A stretch of DNA of 64,000 nt from Streptomyces sp. NBC_00271 (GTDB lineage: Bacteria > Actinomycetota > Actinomycetes > Streptomycetales > Streptomycetaceae), in assembly GCF_036178845.1 (NCBI RefSeq), contig NZ_CP108070.1:1364001-1428000 (forward strand), in the 5' to 3' direction. This document shows positions 8,813 to 19,075 of the stretch, piece by piece. A program made the translations under genes and the position numbers. Position 1 is the first letter of the stretch, and each line of letters begins with the position of its first letter. The notes below the pieces were generated by a model. It ran no database searches. It was not told the DNA's origin and was given only the letters and a program-made list of their open reading frames with translations.

Positions 8813-10210
8813 TCAGGTGCGCGGCGCCGGTTGGATGTTCTGGTTGAGGCGGAACAGGTTGTCCGGGTCGCGGTCGGCCTTGATACGGGCCAGGCGGGCG
8901 TAGTTGTCGCGGTAGCTGGCCCGTACGCGCTCCTGGCCCTCGTCCATCATCATGTTCACGTAGGCCCCGCCCGCGGAGTACGGGTGCAGGGCGTCGGAGT
9001 AGTCGACGCTCCACCGCTTGACGCGCTCGGCACCGGCCGGATCGGAGTCCACGCCCGCGTACACGGTCGCCCAGCGTGCGTTCCGGTAGCTCCAGGCTGT
9101 GTCCGCCGGTGCGATGTCGTGGACGGCGCCGTCGATCGGGTACAGGTGCATCGTCGATTTCCAGGTCGGCGGTTCGGTGCCGTACCCGAGGTGCGACGCG
9201 ATCGCCTCGTCGGGGATCTCGTCGACGAAGTCCGCACGCCAGTACCACTGGTCGCCGGGCGGGTAGATCCCGTCGAACGCGGACTGCAGCGCGGGGTACG
9301 GCATCGGCGCGGCTCCGTGCAGCAGCGGCTCGGGCACGGCGTCGAGGAGAGGTGCCATCTCCGCGGCCGCCGCCTCGGTGTCGTCACCGACGCGGCACCA
9401 GACGACCCCGCAGACCTTGCGCAGATGGATCTCCTCGGGGAACGGCGGGCCGGGCGGCACGGAGCCGAACAGGAAGAAGCCGTTCAGTTCGCGGGGAGCG
9501 TCCGGGAGGAAGTCGCGGTAGGCGGTGAGGACTTCGGCGCCGACTTCGACGGGCCAGAAGGTGGGGCCGGCGACGACGGTGCTCACCTCACGCAGCCGGA
9601 ACAGGAACGAGGTGACGACTCCGAAGTTGCCGCCGCCCCCGCGGATCGCCCAGTACAGGTCGGTGTTCTCCGTGTCGCTCGCGCGCACGCGCTCGCCGCT
9701 CGCCAGGACGAGGTCGGCCGCCAGGAGGTTGTCGACCGTCAGCCCGTACTTGCGGGAGAGATGCCCGATGCCGCCGCCCAGGGTGAGGCCGGCGACTCCC
9801 GTCGTGGAGATGATGCCGGCGGGTGTGGCCAGGCCGTACTCGTGGGTGGCACGGTCGACCTCGCCCCACACGCAGCCGCCCCCGACCCGTACCGTGCGGG
9901 CCCCCGGATCGACCTCGATGTCCTTGAGCGGTGAGAGGTCGAGGACCACGCCGTCGTCGCAGACCCCCAGGCCCGCGCCGTGGTGGCCACCGCCCCGCAC
10001 GGCGAGCGGGAGGCCGTGGTCGCGGGCGAAGCCGATGACGTAGGAGACGTCCTCGGCGCTGGTGCACCTCGCCACCAAGGCGGGCCGCCGGTCGATCATC
10101 GCGTTGTAGACGGTGCGTGCCTCGTCGTACGCGGAGTCGCCGGGTGCGACCAACTGTCCCTTGAATTCCCTCAGTTCCTGGCGCGCTGCCTCTGCCGTCG
10201 TGATGGACAT
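8813..10210 (-). CDS. FAD-binding oxidoreductase, berberine-bridge-enzyme type
   Basis: A 465-residue flavoprotein with an FAD_binding_4 domain (about 35-170) and a C-terminal BBE domain (NMMMDEGQERVRASYRDNYARLA, then DPDNLFRLNQNI). RGGGHHGAG near residue 73 contains the histidine that normally bonds the FAD 8-alpha carbon. The region where bicovalent enzymes have their cysteine reads STTGVAGLTLGGGIGHLSRK, so only single covalent attachment is expected. No signal peptide, so probably cytoplasmic. ATG 10,210 follows a strong GGGGGAGG site. Such enzymes oxidise sugars or secondary metabolites; the substrate is unknown. Confidence 0.88.
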   Translation of the reverse strand: MSITTAEAARQELREFKGQLVAPGDSAYDEARTVYNAMIDRRPALVARCTSAEDVSYVIGFARDHGLPLAVRGGGHHGAGLGVCDDGVVLDLSPLKDIEVDPGARTVRVGGGCVWGEVDRATHEYGLATPAGIISTTGVAGLTLGGGIGHLSRKYGLTVDNLLAADLVLASGERVRASDTENTDLYWAIRGGGGNFGVVTSFLFRLREVSTVVAGPTFWPVEVGAEVLTAYRDFLPDAPRELNGFFLFGSVPPGPPFPEEIHLRKVCGVVWCRVGDDTEAAAAEMAPLLDAVPEPLLHGAAPMPYPALQSAFDGIYPPGDQWYWRADFVDEIPDEAIASHLGYGTEPPTWKSTMHLYPIDGAVHDIAPADTAWSYRNARWATVYAGVDSDPAGAERVKRWSVDYSDALHPYSAGGAYVNMMMDEGQERVRASYRDNYARLARIKADRDPDNLFRLNQNIQPAPRT

Positions 10211-10346
10211 ACGCCTCCCCCTGCCTGGAGGCCGGTTTCAGGGCACCCGTGTCCGGGGCCTGGCTCCAGTCTCCCTCCGATGGATCCGACGCGCCTGTTC
10301 TGCACAACCGCCGGGGCGGGTGGTCCCCGCCCCTCGGTCGTCGTGG

Positions 10347-10862
10347 TCACGTCACGGCGATCACGGCCTCCGTGTCATGACGGGACACCGCGAGCGCCGG
10401 TTCCGGCAACGCCACCTGACGCGGCGTCCGGCGCGCCTCCCGCAGGCTGGGCATGGGCGTGGTCGGGACCAGCGGAGCATGCTCGGCAGCGCGGGCCCGC
10501 CAGGAGAACCAGATGATCTTGCCGCCGGCGCCGGTGGCGCAGCAGCCCCAGCCGTCACTGAGGGCGGCGATCTGCGCCAGGCAGCCCTGGGGCTCGTTGT
10601 GCGGGCGGAGATCCTGGTCGTTGTCCGAGACCGCGGTGATGAGGTGGGAACCGTTCCACCACATCTCGATGGTGGTGTTCTTGTCCGTCGCGTGCCGGTC
10701 GATCGTGTGCAGCAGCGCTTCCGCACAGTGGCAGACGGAATCGACGAGCGTATCCAGGTTCCAGTACCGGAGATGGGCCCCCAATATGCGCTTGACCTGG
10801 CCAACCCGCTCCGGGCTGACCTCCACGTCGAGGTGGTAGTAGCAGGGCACTGCAGGTTTCAT
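10347..10862 (-). CDS. ATP-binding-domain protein with degenerate N-box
   Basis: A 171-residue protein of the HATPase_c_2 type. C-terminal features are kept: SDGWGCCATGAGGKIIWFSW resembles the final strand of anti-sigma kinases. The N-box, normally E-x-x-x-N, reads CAEALLHTIDRHA and has lost the metal-coordinating Asn, and the G1 region (AVSDNDQDLRP) is also altered. It may bind but not hydrolyse ATP. ATG 10,862 (MKPAVPCYYHLDVE) is preceded by TGAGGAG; an earlier in-frame ATG at 10,928 is less likely. Divergent from the DUF5133-like gene. Confidence 0.75.
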   Translation of the reverse strand: MKPAVPCYYHLDVEVSPERVGQVKRILGAHLRYWNLDTLVDSVCHCAEALLHTIDRHATDKNTTIEMWWNGSHLITAVSDNDQDLRPHNEPQGCLAQIAALSDGWGCCATGAGGKIIWFSWRARAAEHAPLVPTTPMPSLREARRTPRQVALPEPALAVSRHDTEAVIAVT

Positions 10863-11062
10863 CTTCGTTGGCTCCTCACGGCGAAGCTCTCGCCTCTCCT
10901 CGCCCTTCTCGGACCGAGCCCCGATCACGAAGCGTGAGCACTGATCGCTTTTGAGTCAGTCCCAGAGTGCGAGCACTACTCCGTTCGTGCAACACGAGGG
11001 CCCGACTCCGTGTGGTTGAAGAGCCAACAAGACGCTGGGTGCCCGCACAGGCACCATGGGTG

Positions 11063-11095
11063 AGGGCACCGCCCTCCGTAGTGGGTCGGTGCCCT
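11063..11095. promoter_or_regulatory. inverted repeat in divergent intergenic region
   Basis: AGGGCACCG at 11,063-11,071 pairs with CGGTGCCCT at 11,087-11,095 across 15 nt. It lies in the 300-bp region between the ATP-binding gene and the DUF5133-like gene ahead of the glgE operon. It could be an operator or a leader hairpin; nothing else is evident in this gap. Confidence 0.4.
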
Positions 11096-11164
11096 TCCGT
11101 GCACGGCCGTCCGGCATCAGCCGGGTCCCGTGCGCAGTCGCGAGAGTGGAAAGGTGACCGGCCC

Positions 11165-11476
11165 ATGCTGCTTCCTGCCAAAGCCGAGGTCGCCAGGCAT
11201 CTGGAGCAATACCGGGCCTGGGAACGCCTGTTGCTCGTGGCCCCCGCCGACCACGTGGTGCGGGGCAACTTCGAGAACTCGGGGTACACCCTGTGCGTGC
11301 TGATGGGGAAGCGCTGCGCGCGGGAGGCGGTGGACGCCGCCGAGCAGTATCTGCGGGACGAGGCACCGGCTGCCGCGCTGTCGTCGATGACGGTGGCGCA
11401 CGGCGCGCGGGGCTCTCAGCTCTCCCAGGGGCCTCAGGGGCGGGGAGCGGGTCGAGCGGTCGGCAGGCGTCCCTGA
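11165..11476 (+). CDS. DUF5133-like small protein
   Basis: A 103-residue protein. The start MLLPAKAEVARHLEQYRAWE and the central GYTLCVLMGKRCAREAVDAAEQYL match the layout of the Streptomyces DUF5133 family (conserved YTLCV-x-x-G motif). The last 25 residues are low-complexity. ATG 11,165 follows GAAAGG. It lies 77 bp upstream of glgE on the same strand and may share its transcript. Function unknown. Confidence 0.7.
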   Translation: MLLPAKAEVARHLEQYRAWERLLLVAPADHVVRGNFENSGYTLCVLMGKRCAREAVDAAEQYLRDEAPAAALSSMTVAHGARGSQLSQGPQGRGAGRAVGRRP

Positions 11477-11553
11477 GACGGACCGTGGTGTCGGGAATTT
11501 TCGGTGCAGCTCTGAACCGAGGGGGCAGGGCGCGAGGACGGCGGAGGCGAAAC

Positions 11554-13557
11554 ATGGAGGCACATCCGGCCCATGGCCGTGACCCGATCGGCCGTATCCC
11601 GATCGTGGACGTCCAGCCGGTCGTCGAGTGCGGCCGGCGCCCCGCGAAGGCGGTGGTCGGGGAGACCTTCGAAGTCACCGCCACCGTCTTCGGCGAGGGC
11701 CGGGATGTGCTCGGCGCCGAGGTCGTCCTGTGCGACCAGAGCGGCCGGCCCGGCCCGCGCGCCCCGATGCGTGAACTCGCCCCCGGCACCGACCGCTGGG
11801 GCGCCGAGGTCACACCGGAATCCGTGGGCCACTGGACCTGTCTGGTGGAGGCCTGGAGCGATCCCGTGGCCGCCTGGCGCCACACCGCCGCAATCAAGGT
11901 CCCGGCCGGGATCGACGCCGGTCTGGTCCTGGAGGAGGGCGCCGCGCTGTACGAGCGGGCCGCGGCCGCGGTACCGGACCCGGCCGGTCAAGCGGTCGTA
12001 CGCGCCGCGGCGCACGCCCTGCGCGACGACTCCTGGCGGCCGACGGCCCGTCTCGCCGCCGCCCTGGCCCCGGAAGCGACCGCCGTTCTCACCGCGCACC
12101 CCCTGCGCGAACGGGTCTCCCGCTCGCTGCCGATCCCCCTGCTCGTGGAACGGAAGCGGGCGTTGTACGGCGCCTGGTACGAGTTCTTTCCGCGTTCGGA
12201 GAGCGGACAGCTGGACCCGTCGGTGCACGGCACGTTCCGCAGCGCCGCCGAACGCCTGCCCGCCATCGCCGGGATGGGCTTCGACGTCGTGTACCTCCCG
12301 CCGGTCCACCCCATCGGCACCACCTTCCGCAAGGGCCCCAACAACAGCCTGTCGGCGAGCCGTCGGGATGTCGGCGTGCCCTGGGCGATCGGTTCTCCCG
12401 AGGGCGGCCACGACGCGATCCACCCGGATCTCGGCACGATCGACGACTTCGACGCGTTCGTGCGCCGGGCCACGGAACTGCGGCTCGAGGTCGCGCTCGA
12501 CTTCGCGCTCCAGTGCTCGCCGGATCATCCGTGGGTGCAGAAGCATCCCGAATGGTTCCACCACCGGGCCGACGGGTCGATCGCGTACGCGGAGAATCCA
12601 CCGAAGAAGTACCAGGACATCTATCCGATCGCCTTCGACCAGGACATGCCGGGGCTGGTCCAGGAGACGCTGCGGGTGCTGCGCCACTGGATGAGCCACG
12701 GCGTGCGGATCTTCCGTGTCGACAACCCGCACACCAAGCCGGTCGTCTTCTGGGAGCGGGTCATCGCGGACATCAACCGCACCGACCCGGATGTGATCTT
12801 CCTGGCCGAGGCCTTCACCCGGCCCGCGATCATGCACACGCTCGCGGCGGTCGGCTTCCAGCAGTCGTACACCTATTTCACCTGGCGCAACACCAAGCAG
12901 GAGCTGACCGACTACCTCACCGAACTGTCGGGCGCAACGGCCGCCTTCATGCGGCCCAACTTCTTCGTGAACACCCCCGACATCCTGCCCGGCCATCTCC
13001 AGCGGGGCGGTCGGCCCGCCTTCGAAGTACGCGCCGTGCTCGCCGCCACCCTCTCGCCCTCGTGGGGGGTCTACGCCGGGTACGAGCTGTGCGAGAACGC
13101 TCCGGTCGGGCCCGCCAGCGAGGAGTACCGGAACTCCGAGAAGTACGAACTGCGGCCACGTGACTGGGAGTCGGCGGCGCGCGAGGGCCGCACGATCGCA
13201 CCGCTGATCACGGAGCTGAACCGGATCAGACGGCGTCACAAGGCTCTGCACGCGCTACGGAACCTGCACTTCCACCAGACGGACAACGAGGCCCTGATCG
13301 CCTACAGCAAGCGCTCGGCCGACGACACGGTCGTGGTGGTGGCCAACCTCGATCCTCACCACACCCAGGAGGCGACGGTCTCGTTGGACATGCCGCGACT
13401 CGGCCTGGACTGGCACGAGTCCGTGCCGGTGCGCGACGAGCTCACCGGCGCGACCTACCGCTGGGGCAGGGCCAGCTTCGTGCGACTGGGGCCGGGCGGT
13501 GCGCATGTGCTCGCCGTCGACACCTCACCGCGGATCGGAGGGTCACCCACCACATGA
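11554..13557 (+). CDS. glgE: alpha-1,4-glucan:maltose-1-phosphate maltosyltransferase
   Basis: A 667-residue GH13_3 enzyme, the usual GlgE length. It transfers maltosyl units from maltose-1-phosphate onto alpha-1,4-glucan, the polymerising step of the GlgE pathway. Visible hallmarks are the N-terminal beta-sandwich (about 1-110), [16 protein letters not shown], the nucleophile region [10 protein letters not shown], the acid/base region FLAEAFTRP and [10 protein letters not shown]. The frame is open 260 nt upstream, but ATG 11,554 behind GGAGGCG gives the family N terminus. The stop overlaps the start of treS by 4 nt, showing translational coupling. The operon is glgE-treS-mak-glgB. Confidence 0.96.
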   Translation: MEAHPAHGRDPIGRIPIVDVQPVVECGRRPAKAVVGETFEVTATVFGEGRDVLGAEVVLCDQSGRPGPRAPMRELAPGTDRWGAEVTPESVGHWTCLVEAWSDPVAAWRHTAAIKVPAGIDAGLVLEEGAALYERAAAAVPDPAGQAVVRAAAHALRDDSWRPTARLAAALAPEATAVLTAHPLRERVSRSLPIPLLVERKRALYGAWYEFFPRSESGQLDPSVHGTFRSAAERLPAIAGMGFDVVYLPPVHPIGTTFRKGPNNSLSASRRDVGVPWAIGSPEGGHDAIHPDLGTIDDFDAFVRRATELRLEVALDFALQCSPDHPWVQKHPEWFHHRADGSIAYAENPPKKYQDIYPIAFDQDMPGLVQETLRVLRHWMSHGVRIFRVDNPHTKPVVFWERVIADINRTDPDVIFLAEAFTRPAIMHTLAAVGFQQSYTYFTWRNTKQELTDYLTELSGATAAFMRPNFFVNTPDILPGHLQRGGRPAFEVRAVLAATLSPSWGVYAGYELCENAPVGPASEEYRNSEKYELRPRDWESAAREGRTIAPLITELNRIRRRHKALHALRNLHFHQTDNEALIAYSKRSADDTVVVVANLDPHHTQEATVSLDMPRLGLDWHESVPVRDELTGATYRWGRASFVRLGPGGAHVLAVDTSPRIGGSPTT

Positions 13558-15293
13558 TCGTCAACGAGCCCGTCCCGGACACTTTCGAGGACACCCCGGC
13601 CAGGGACCGCGACCCCGACTGGTTCAAACGCGCCGTCTTCTACGAAGTCCTGGTCCGCTCCTTCCAGGACAGCAACGGCGACGGCATCGGCGACCTCAAG
13701 GGCCTCACCGCGAAACTCGACTACCTGCAATGGCTGGGCATCGACTGCCTGTGGCTGCCCCCGTTCTTCAAATCACCCCTCAGGGACGGCGGCTACGACG
13801 TCTCCGACTACACCGCCGTCCTGCCCGAATTCGGTGACCTCGCCGACTTCGTCGAATTCGTCGACGCCGCCCACCAGCGCGGCATGCGCGTCATCATCGA
13901 CTTCGTCATGAACCACACCAGCGACCAGCACCCGTGGTTCCAGGAGTCCCGCACCAACCCCGACGGACCCTACGGCGACTACTACGTCTGGGCCGACGAC
14001 GACAAACAGTACGAAGACGCCCGGATCATCTTCGTCGACACCGAGGCCTCCAACTGGACCTTCGACCCGGTCCGCAAGCAGTACTTCTGGCACCGCTTCT
14101 TCTCCCACCAGCCCGACCTCAACTACGAGAACCCCGCCGTCCAGGAAGAGATCCTCGCGGCCCTCCGGTTCTGGCTGGACCTCGGAATCGACGGGTTCCG
14201 TCTCGACGCGGTGCCCTACCTCTACCAGGTCGAGGGAACCGACTGCGAAAACCTCCCCGCCACGCACGAGTTCCTGAAAAGGGTGCGCAAGGAGATCGAC
14301 TCCCAGTACCCGGACACGGTGTTGCTGGCGGAGGCGAACCAGTGGCCCGAGGACGTCGTCGACTACTTCGGCGACTTCCCCTCCGGCGGCGACGAGTGCC
14401 ACATGGCCTTCCACTTCCCCGTCATGCCGCGGATCTTCATGGCGGTCCGCAGGGAATCCCGGTACCCGGTCTCGGAAATCCTGTCGAAGACCCCCGCGAT
14501 CCCGTCCGGCTGCCAGTGGGGCATCTTCCTGCGCAACCACGACGAGCTCACCCTCGAAATGGTCACCGACGAAGAACGCGACTACATGTACGCGGAGTAC
14601 GCCAAGGACCCGCGAATGCGCGCCAACATCGGCATCAGGCGGCGGCTCGCCCCCCTGCTCGACAACGACCGCAACCAGATCGAACTGTTCACCGCCCTGC
14701 TGCTGTCCCTGCCCGGCTCACCGATCCTCTACTACGGCGACGAGATCGGGATGGGCGACAACATCTGGCTCGGCGACCGCGACGCGGTGCGCACCCCGAT
14801 GCAGTGGACACCCGACCGCAACGCGGGCTTCTCCTCGTCGGATCCCGGCCGGCTGTTCCTGCCCACGATCATGGACCCGGTCTACGGCTACCAGGTGACG
14901 AACGTCGAGGCCTCCATGTCCTCACCCTCGTCCCTGCTGCACTGGACCCGCCGCATGATCGAGATCCGCAAGCAGAACCAGGCCTTCGGCCTCGGCTCCT
15001 ACACGGAACTCCAGTCCTCCAACCCCGCGGTCATCGCGTTCCTGCGCGAAGCCCCCTCGACCGAGGGCAAAGAGGACGACCTCGTCCTGTGCGTGCACAA
15101 CTTCTCCCGCTTCGCCCAGCCCACCGAACTGGACCTGCGGGCCTTCAACGGCCGCCACCCGGTCGAACTCATCGGCGGGGTGCGATTCCCGGCCATCGGA
15201 GAGCTGCCGTACTTGCTCACCCTCGCGGGCCACGGCTTCTACTGGTTCCGGCTGCGACGCGCGATCACCGCCGGCACCGCCAGGCGATCCTGA
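13554..15293 (+). CDS. treS: trehalose synthase
   Basis: A 579-residue GH13_16 enzyme that interconverts trehalose and maltose. It shows the four GH13 conserved regions: [24 protein letters not shown] (nucleophile Asp), [12 protein letters not shown] (acid/base Glu) and [13 protein letters not shown] (transition-state Asp). Length and the N-terminal [20 protein letters not shown] are typical. ATG 13,554 overlaps the glgE stop. It supplies maltose to the downstream maltokinase. Cytoplasmic. Confidence 0.96.
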   Translation: MIVNEPVPDTFEDTPARDRDPDWFKRAVFYEVLVRSFQDSNGDGIGDLKGLTAKLDYLQWLGIDCLWLPPFFKSPLRDGGYDVSDYTAVLPEFGDLADFVEFVDAAHQRGMRVIIDFVMNHTSDQHPWFQESRTNPDGPYGDYYVWADDDKQYEDARIIFVDTEASNWTFDPVRKQYFWHRFFSHQPDLNYENPAVQEEILAALRFWLDLGIDGFRLDAVPYLYQVEGTDCENLPATHEFLKRVRKEIDSQYPDTVLLAEANQWPEDVVDYFGDFPSGGDECHMAFHFPVMPRIFMAVRRESRYPVSEILSKTPAIPSGCQWGIFLRNHDELTLEMVTDEERDYMYAEYAKDPRMRANIGIRRRLAPLLDNDRNQIELFTALLLSLPGSPILYYGDEIGMGDNIWLGDRDAVRTPMQWTPDRNAGFSSSDPGRLFLPTIMDPVYGYQVTNVEASMSSPSSLLHWTRRMIEIRKQNQAFGLGSYTELQSSNPAVIAFLREAPSTEGKEDDLVLCVHNFSRFAQPTELDLRAFNGRHPVELIGGVRFPAIGELPYLLTLAGHGFYWFRLRRAITAGTARRS

Positions 15294-15359
15294 CCGCACG
15301 TGATCGCACGTGATCGTGTGCCCATCGAAGATCGCTTGCCTCTGAAAGGACGTGTCGCC

Positions 15360-16793
15360 ATGCCGAAGACCGCGTTGCACCGTCCGGGCAGCCATGCCCC
15401 CGCCGCACTGCTCACCTCGCTCGCCGAACTGCTGCGGCAATGGCTGCCGCGGCAGCGCTGGTTCGCGGGCAAGGGCCACCCCGTCACCGGTCTGAGCGTG
15501 GTGTCGTCGACCGAGCTCTACCCGGGCTGCCTGCATCTCCTGATACGCACCGAACACCTCGGCGGCTCCGATCCCGAAGGTCCCGGCACTCCCCCGCCCG
15601 ACGACTGCTACCAGCTTCTGCTCGGCGCACGCGAGGTCCTGCCACCCCGGCTCGCCCCCGCCTTCATAGGCCGTCCGAGCGCGGGCCCCCTGGCCGACCT
15701 CAGCGTGTACGACGCCTTCCACGATCCCGACGCGGCGGGACTGCTCCTGGAACGGCTGCGCACGCCCGGGGCTGCGGGACCGCTGCTCTTCGAACGGGAT
15801 CCCCAGGTGACAGTCCCCTGCGGTCTCGCCCCCCGGCTCCTCGACACCGAGCAGTCGAACTCCTCCCTCGTGTACGGGGACTCCTTCATCCTGAAGGTCT
15901 TCCGCCGCGTCCAGCCGGGCATCAACCCCGACCTGGAGGTGCCCTGGGCGCTGGCCCGGCAGGGCTGCACCCGCGTACCCGCCCCCGCGGCGTGGTTCGG
16001 CACCTCGCAGCCGCGGGAGGCGACACTCGGGGTGCTCCAGCCGTTCCTGCGCGACGCCTCCGACGGCTGGACCCTGGCACTCCAATCACTCACCTCCGGC
16101 GGGGAGTTCACCGAAGAGGCATACGAACTCGGCCGGGCCACCGCCGAGATACATGTGGCGCTGGCGGCGGCGCTCCCCGTACGAGCGCCCAGTCCGTTGC
16201 AGCACCGGCAACTCGCGGCCGCGATGAGTGAACGGCTCGACACCACGGCCCGCTCCGTGCCCGAACTCCGGCCGTACGCGGCCGGGCTGCGCTCGGCCTT
16301 CGACGCGCTCGCGGCGCTCGACGCGGCGATTCGGCCGGCGCAGCGGATCCACGGCGACCTCCACCTGGGGCAGGTGCTGCGAGCCGGGCCGCAGTGGTCC
16401 GTCATCGACTTCGAGGGCGAGCCGGCCCGTCCGCTCACCGAGCGCCGGCGCCTCCAGTCCCCCGTACGCGATGTCGCGGGCATGCTGCGCTCCTTCGACT
16501 ACGCCGCACGCTCCCGCAAGCCGTGGCGCCCCGAGTGGGCGCAGCGCTGCCGGGAGGCCTTCTGCGCGGGGTACGCCGCCGCGGCCGCGTGGGACCCGCG
16601 CGAGGAGCCCGAACTGCTGCGCGCGTACGAGACCGACAGGGCCGTGTACGAGGTGCTGTACGAGGCGAGGCACCGGCCCGACTGGCTGCCGGTCCCGATG
16701 GCCGCGGTCGGTCGCCTCGCCGAAGGCGCGGGGGAACGGCATGGCGAACACCCCACCGAACACCGCGTCGAACGTCCTGCCGAACGCCTTTGA
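15360..16793 (+). CDS. mak: maltokinase (Pep2/Mak)
   Basis: A 477-residue kinase that phosphorylates maltose to maltose-1-phosphate with ATP, linking TreS to GlgE. The N-terminal cap (about 15-120, [19 protein letters not shown]) is the mycobacterial/streptomycete maltokinase cap, and the C-terminal aminoglycoside-phosphotransferase-like lobe has the catalytic loop [12 protein letters not shown] and the metal-binding [14 protein letters not shown] 15,360 follows GAAAGGA; the frame extends upstream to 15,300 but lacks a good site. Often annotated pep2. Lies 66 bp after treS. Confidence 0.93.
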   Translation: MPKTALHRPGSHAPAALLTSLAELLRQWLPRQRWFAGKGHPVTGLSVVSSTELYPGCLHLLIRTEHLGGSDPEGPGTPPPDDCYQLLLGAREVLPPRLAPAFIGRPSAGPLADLSVYDAFHDPDAAGLLLERLRTPGAAGPLLFERDPQVTVPCGLAPRLLDTEQSNSSLVYGDSFILKVFRRVQPGINPDLEVPWALARQGCTRVPAPAAWFGTSQPREATLGVLQPFLRDASDGWTLALQSLTSGGEFTEEAYELGRATAEIHVALAAALPVRAPSPLQHRQLAAAMSERLDTTARSVPELRPYAAGLRSAFDALAALDAAIRPAQRIHGDLHLGQVLRAGPQWSVIDFEGEPARPLTERRRLQSPVRDVAGMLRSFDYAARSRKPWRPEWAQRCREAFCAGYAAAAAWDPREEPELLRAYETDRAVYEVLYEARHRPDWLPVPMAAVGRLAEGAGERHGEHPTEHRVERPAERL

Positions 16794-16852
16794 CGACGAC
16801 CCGGAGCCCAGGATCCATCCGCCCCACCGCTTTCCCCGAGGAGGCTGAAGCC

Positions 16853-19030
16853 GTGGCAGTTCCCACCACCGCCGTTGGCGCCAGGCCGGTAGCCGCGCTG
16901 GACGCGACGGACCGCGCGCGCCTGTTGTCGGGCGCCCACCACGATCCGCACGCGCTGCTCGGCGCGCACCCGGTGCCGGGCGGCATCGCGTTCCGCGTGC
17001 TCCGACCGTACGCCGAGGCCGTCGCGGTGGTGGTGGACGGACGGCGCACGGAGCTACGCGGGGTCGGCGACGGCCTCTTCTCGGGCGTCCTCCCGCTCGA
17101 CAGGATCCCCGAGTACGTGCTGTCGGTGACGTACGCGGGCCACGCGTACGAGGCGCATGACCCGTATCGCTTCCTGCCCGCGCTGGGCGAGGTCGATCTC
17201 CATCTGATCGGCGAGGGACGCCACGAGGAGCTGTGGCGGGCGCTCGGGGCTCATCCCCTGACCCACCAGGGCGTGACCGGCACCCGCTTCACGGTCTGGG
17301 CACCCAACGCCCAGGGGGTCAGGGTCTGCGGGGACTTCTGCCACTGGGACGGCACCGCCTACCCCATGCGGTCGCTCGGTTCCTCGGGCGTCTGGGAGCT
17401 GTTCCTGCCCGGCATCGGCGAGGGAACGCCGTACAAGTTCGACATCACCCGGCCCGACGGTACGCACACGATGCGCGCCGACCCGATGGCCCGCCGCACC
17501 GAAGTGCCTCCGGCGACCGCCTCGATCGTCACGGAGTCGTCCCACGTGTGGACGGACGAGGAGTGGATGGCGGGGCGCGGGGCCCGTCCGGTGCACGAGG
17601 CACCGCTGTCCGTCTACGAGGTCCACCTCCCCTCGTGGCGTCCGGGCCTGACCTACCGCCAACTGGCCGAGCAACTGCCCGCCTACGTCCGCGACCTGGG
17701 CTTCACCCATGTCGAACTCATGCCGGTCGCCGAGCACCCCTTCGGCGGCTCCTGGGGCTACCAGGTCACCGGCTTCTACGCCCCCACCGCACGACTGGGC
17801 ACCCCCGACGACTTCAAACACCTCGTCGACGCCCTGCACCGGGCCGGCATCGGCGTCCTCATGGACTGGGTACCGGCCCACTTCCCCCGCGACGCCTGGG
17901 CCCTCGCCGAATTCGACGGACGCCCCCTCTACGAACACGCGGACCCGAAGCGGGCCGCCCACCCCGACTGGGGCACCCTCGAGTTCGACTACGGACGCCG
18001 CGAGGTACGCAACTTCCTCGTCGCCAACGCCGTGTACTGGTGCGAGGAGTTCCACATCGACGGACTGCGCGTCGACGCCGTCGCCTCGATGCTCTACCTC
18101 GACTACTCACGCGAACCCGGACAGTGGACCCCCAACGAACACGGCGGCCGGGAGAACCTCGACGCCGTCGCCTTCCTCCAGGAGATGAACGCCACCGTCT
18201 ACCGCCGCGCACCCGGCGTCGTGACGATCGCCGAGGAGTCCACGGCCTGGGACGGCGTCACGCGGTCGACCGCGGACGGTGGACTGGGATTCGGTCTGAA
18301 ATGGAACATGGGGTGGATGCACGACTCGCTCGTGTACATCGCCCATGACCCCGTGCACCGCAAGTACCACCACAACGAGATGACGTTCTCGATGGTGTAC
18401 GCCTACAGCGAGAACTACGTCCTGCCCATCTCCCACGACGAGGTCGTCCACGGCAAACGCTCACTCGTGTCGAAGATGCCCGGCGACTGGTGGCAGCAAC
18501 GCGCCACCACCCGCGCCTACCTCGGCTTCATGTGGGCCCACCCCGGCAAACAACTCCTCTTCATGGGCCAGGAATTCGCCCAGGGCGCCGAATGGTCCGA
18601 AGCCCACGGCCCCGACTGGTGGCTCCTGGACCCCGCCTACCCCGCCGAACCCGACCACCGCGGCGTACGCGACCTCGTCCGCGACCTCAACACCGTCTAC
18701 CGCCACGAACCCGCCCTCTGGCAACGCGACACCGACCCCGCCGGCTTCACCTGGATCGCCGGCGACGCCGCCGACGACAACGTCCTCGCCTTCCTCCGCC
18801 ACGACGCCGACGGCACCCCCCTGCTCGCCGTCTCCCACTTCTCCCCCGTCGTCCGCCACGACTACCGCCTCGGCATCCCCGAAGACATCCCCGCCTGGCA
18901 CGAAGTCCTCAACACCGACGCCGCCCGCTACGGCGGCAGCGGCATCCACAACCCCCACCCCCGGGCCCACGACGGCGGCCTGCGTCTGACGCTCCCTCCC
19001 CTGGCCACCATCTGGCTCCGCCCCACCTGA
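16853..19030 (+). CDS. glgB: 1,4-alpha-glucan branching enzyme
   Basis: A 725-residue GH13_9 enzyme that introduces alpha-1,6 branches. Domains in order: an N1 segment (about 20-115, [12 protein letters not shown]), a CBM48 domain (about 125-230, [19 protein letters not shown]), the catalytic barrel ([34 protein letters not shown]) and a C-terminal beta domain ending in TIWLRPT. GTG 16,853 sits behind GAGGAGG and gives the standard actinobacterial N terminus. It is the last gene of the operon and is followed by a strong terminator. Confidence 0.95.
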   Translation: MAVPTTAVGARPVAALDATDRARLLSGAHHDPHALLGAHPVPGGIAFRVLRPYAEAVAVVVDGRRTELRGVGDGLFSGVLPLDRIPEYVLSVTYAGHAYEAHDPYRFLPALGEVDLHLIGEGRHEELWRALGAHPLTHQGVTGTRFTVWAPNAQGVRVCGDFCHWDGTAYPMRSLGSSGVWELFLPGIGEGTPYKFDITRPDGTHTMRADPMARRTEVPPATASIVTESSHVWTDEEWMAGRGARPVHEAPLSVYEVHLPSWRPGLTYRQLAEQLPAYVRDLGFTHVELMPVAEHPFGGSWGYQVTGFYAPTARLGTPDDFKHLVDALHRAGIGVLMDWVPAHFPRDAWALAEFDGRPLYEHADPKRAAHPDWGTLEFDYGRREVRNFLVANAVYWCEEFHIDGLRVDAVASMLYLDYSREPGQWTPNEHGGRENLDAVAFLQEMNATVYRRAPGVVTIAEESTAWDGVTRSTADGGLGFGLKWNMGWMHDSLVYIAHDPVHRKYHHNEMTFSMVYAYSENYVLPISHDEVVHGKRSLVSKMPGDWWQQRATTRAYLGFMWAHPGKQLLFMGQEFAQGAEWSEAHGPDWWLLDPAYPAEPDHRGVRDLVRDLNTVYRHEPALWQRDTDPAGFTWIAGDAADDNVLAFLRHDADGTPLLAVSHFSPVVRHDYRLGIPEDIPAWHEVLNTDAARYGGSGIHNPHPRAHDGGLRLTLPPLATIWLRPT

Positions 19031-19036
19031 CGCGTT

Positions 19037-19067
19037 CTCGCCCCCGCGCCTCAGGCGCGGGGGCGAG
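19037..19067. terminator. bidirectional terminator hairpin
   Basis: A perfect 14-bp stem with a 3-nt loop: CTCGCCCCCGCGCC at 19,037-19,050, TCA, and its complement at 19,054-19,067. It sits between the stop of glgB and the end of the oppositely oriented metallopeptidase, so it can end both transcripts. There is no U-tract, as usual in Streptomyces. Confidence 0.85.
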
Positions 19068-19075
19068 GGAACCGG

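Noticed and set aside
11434..13251. 605-codon minus-strand ORF over glgE
   Set aside because: Antisense to glgE, no recognisable domain, typical of high-GC antisense openings.
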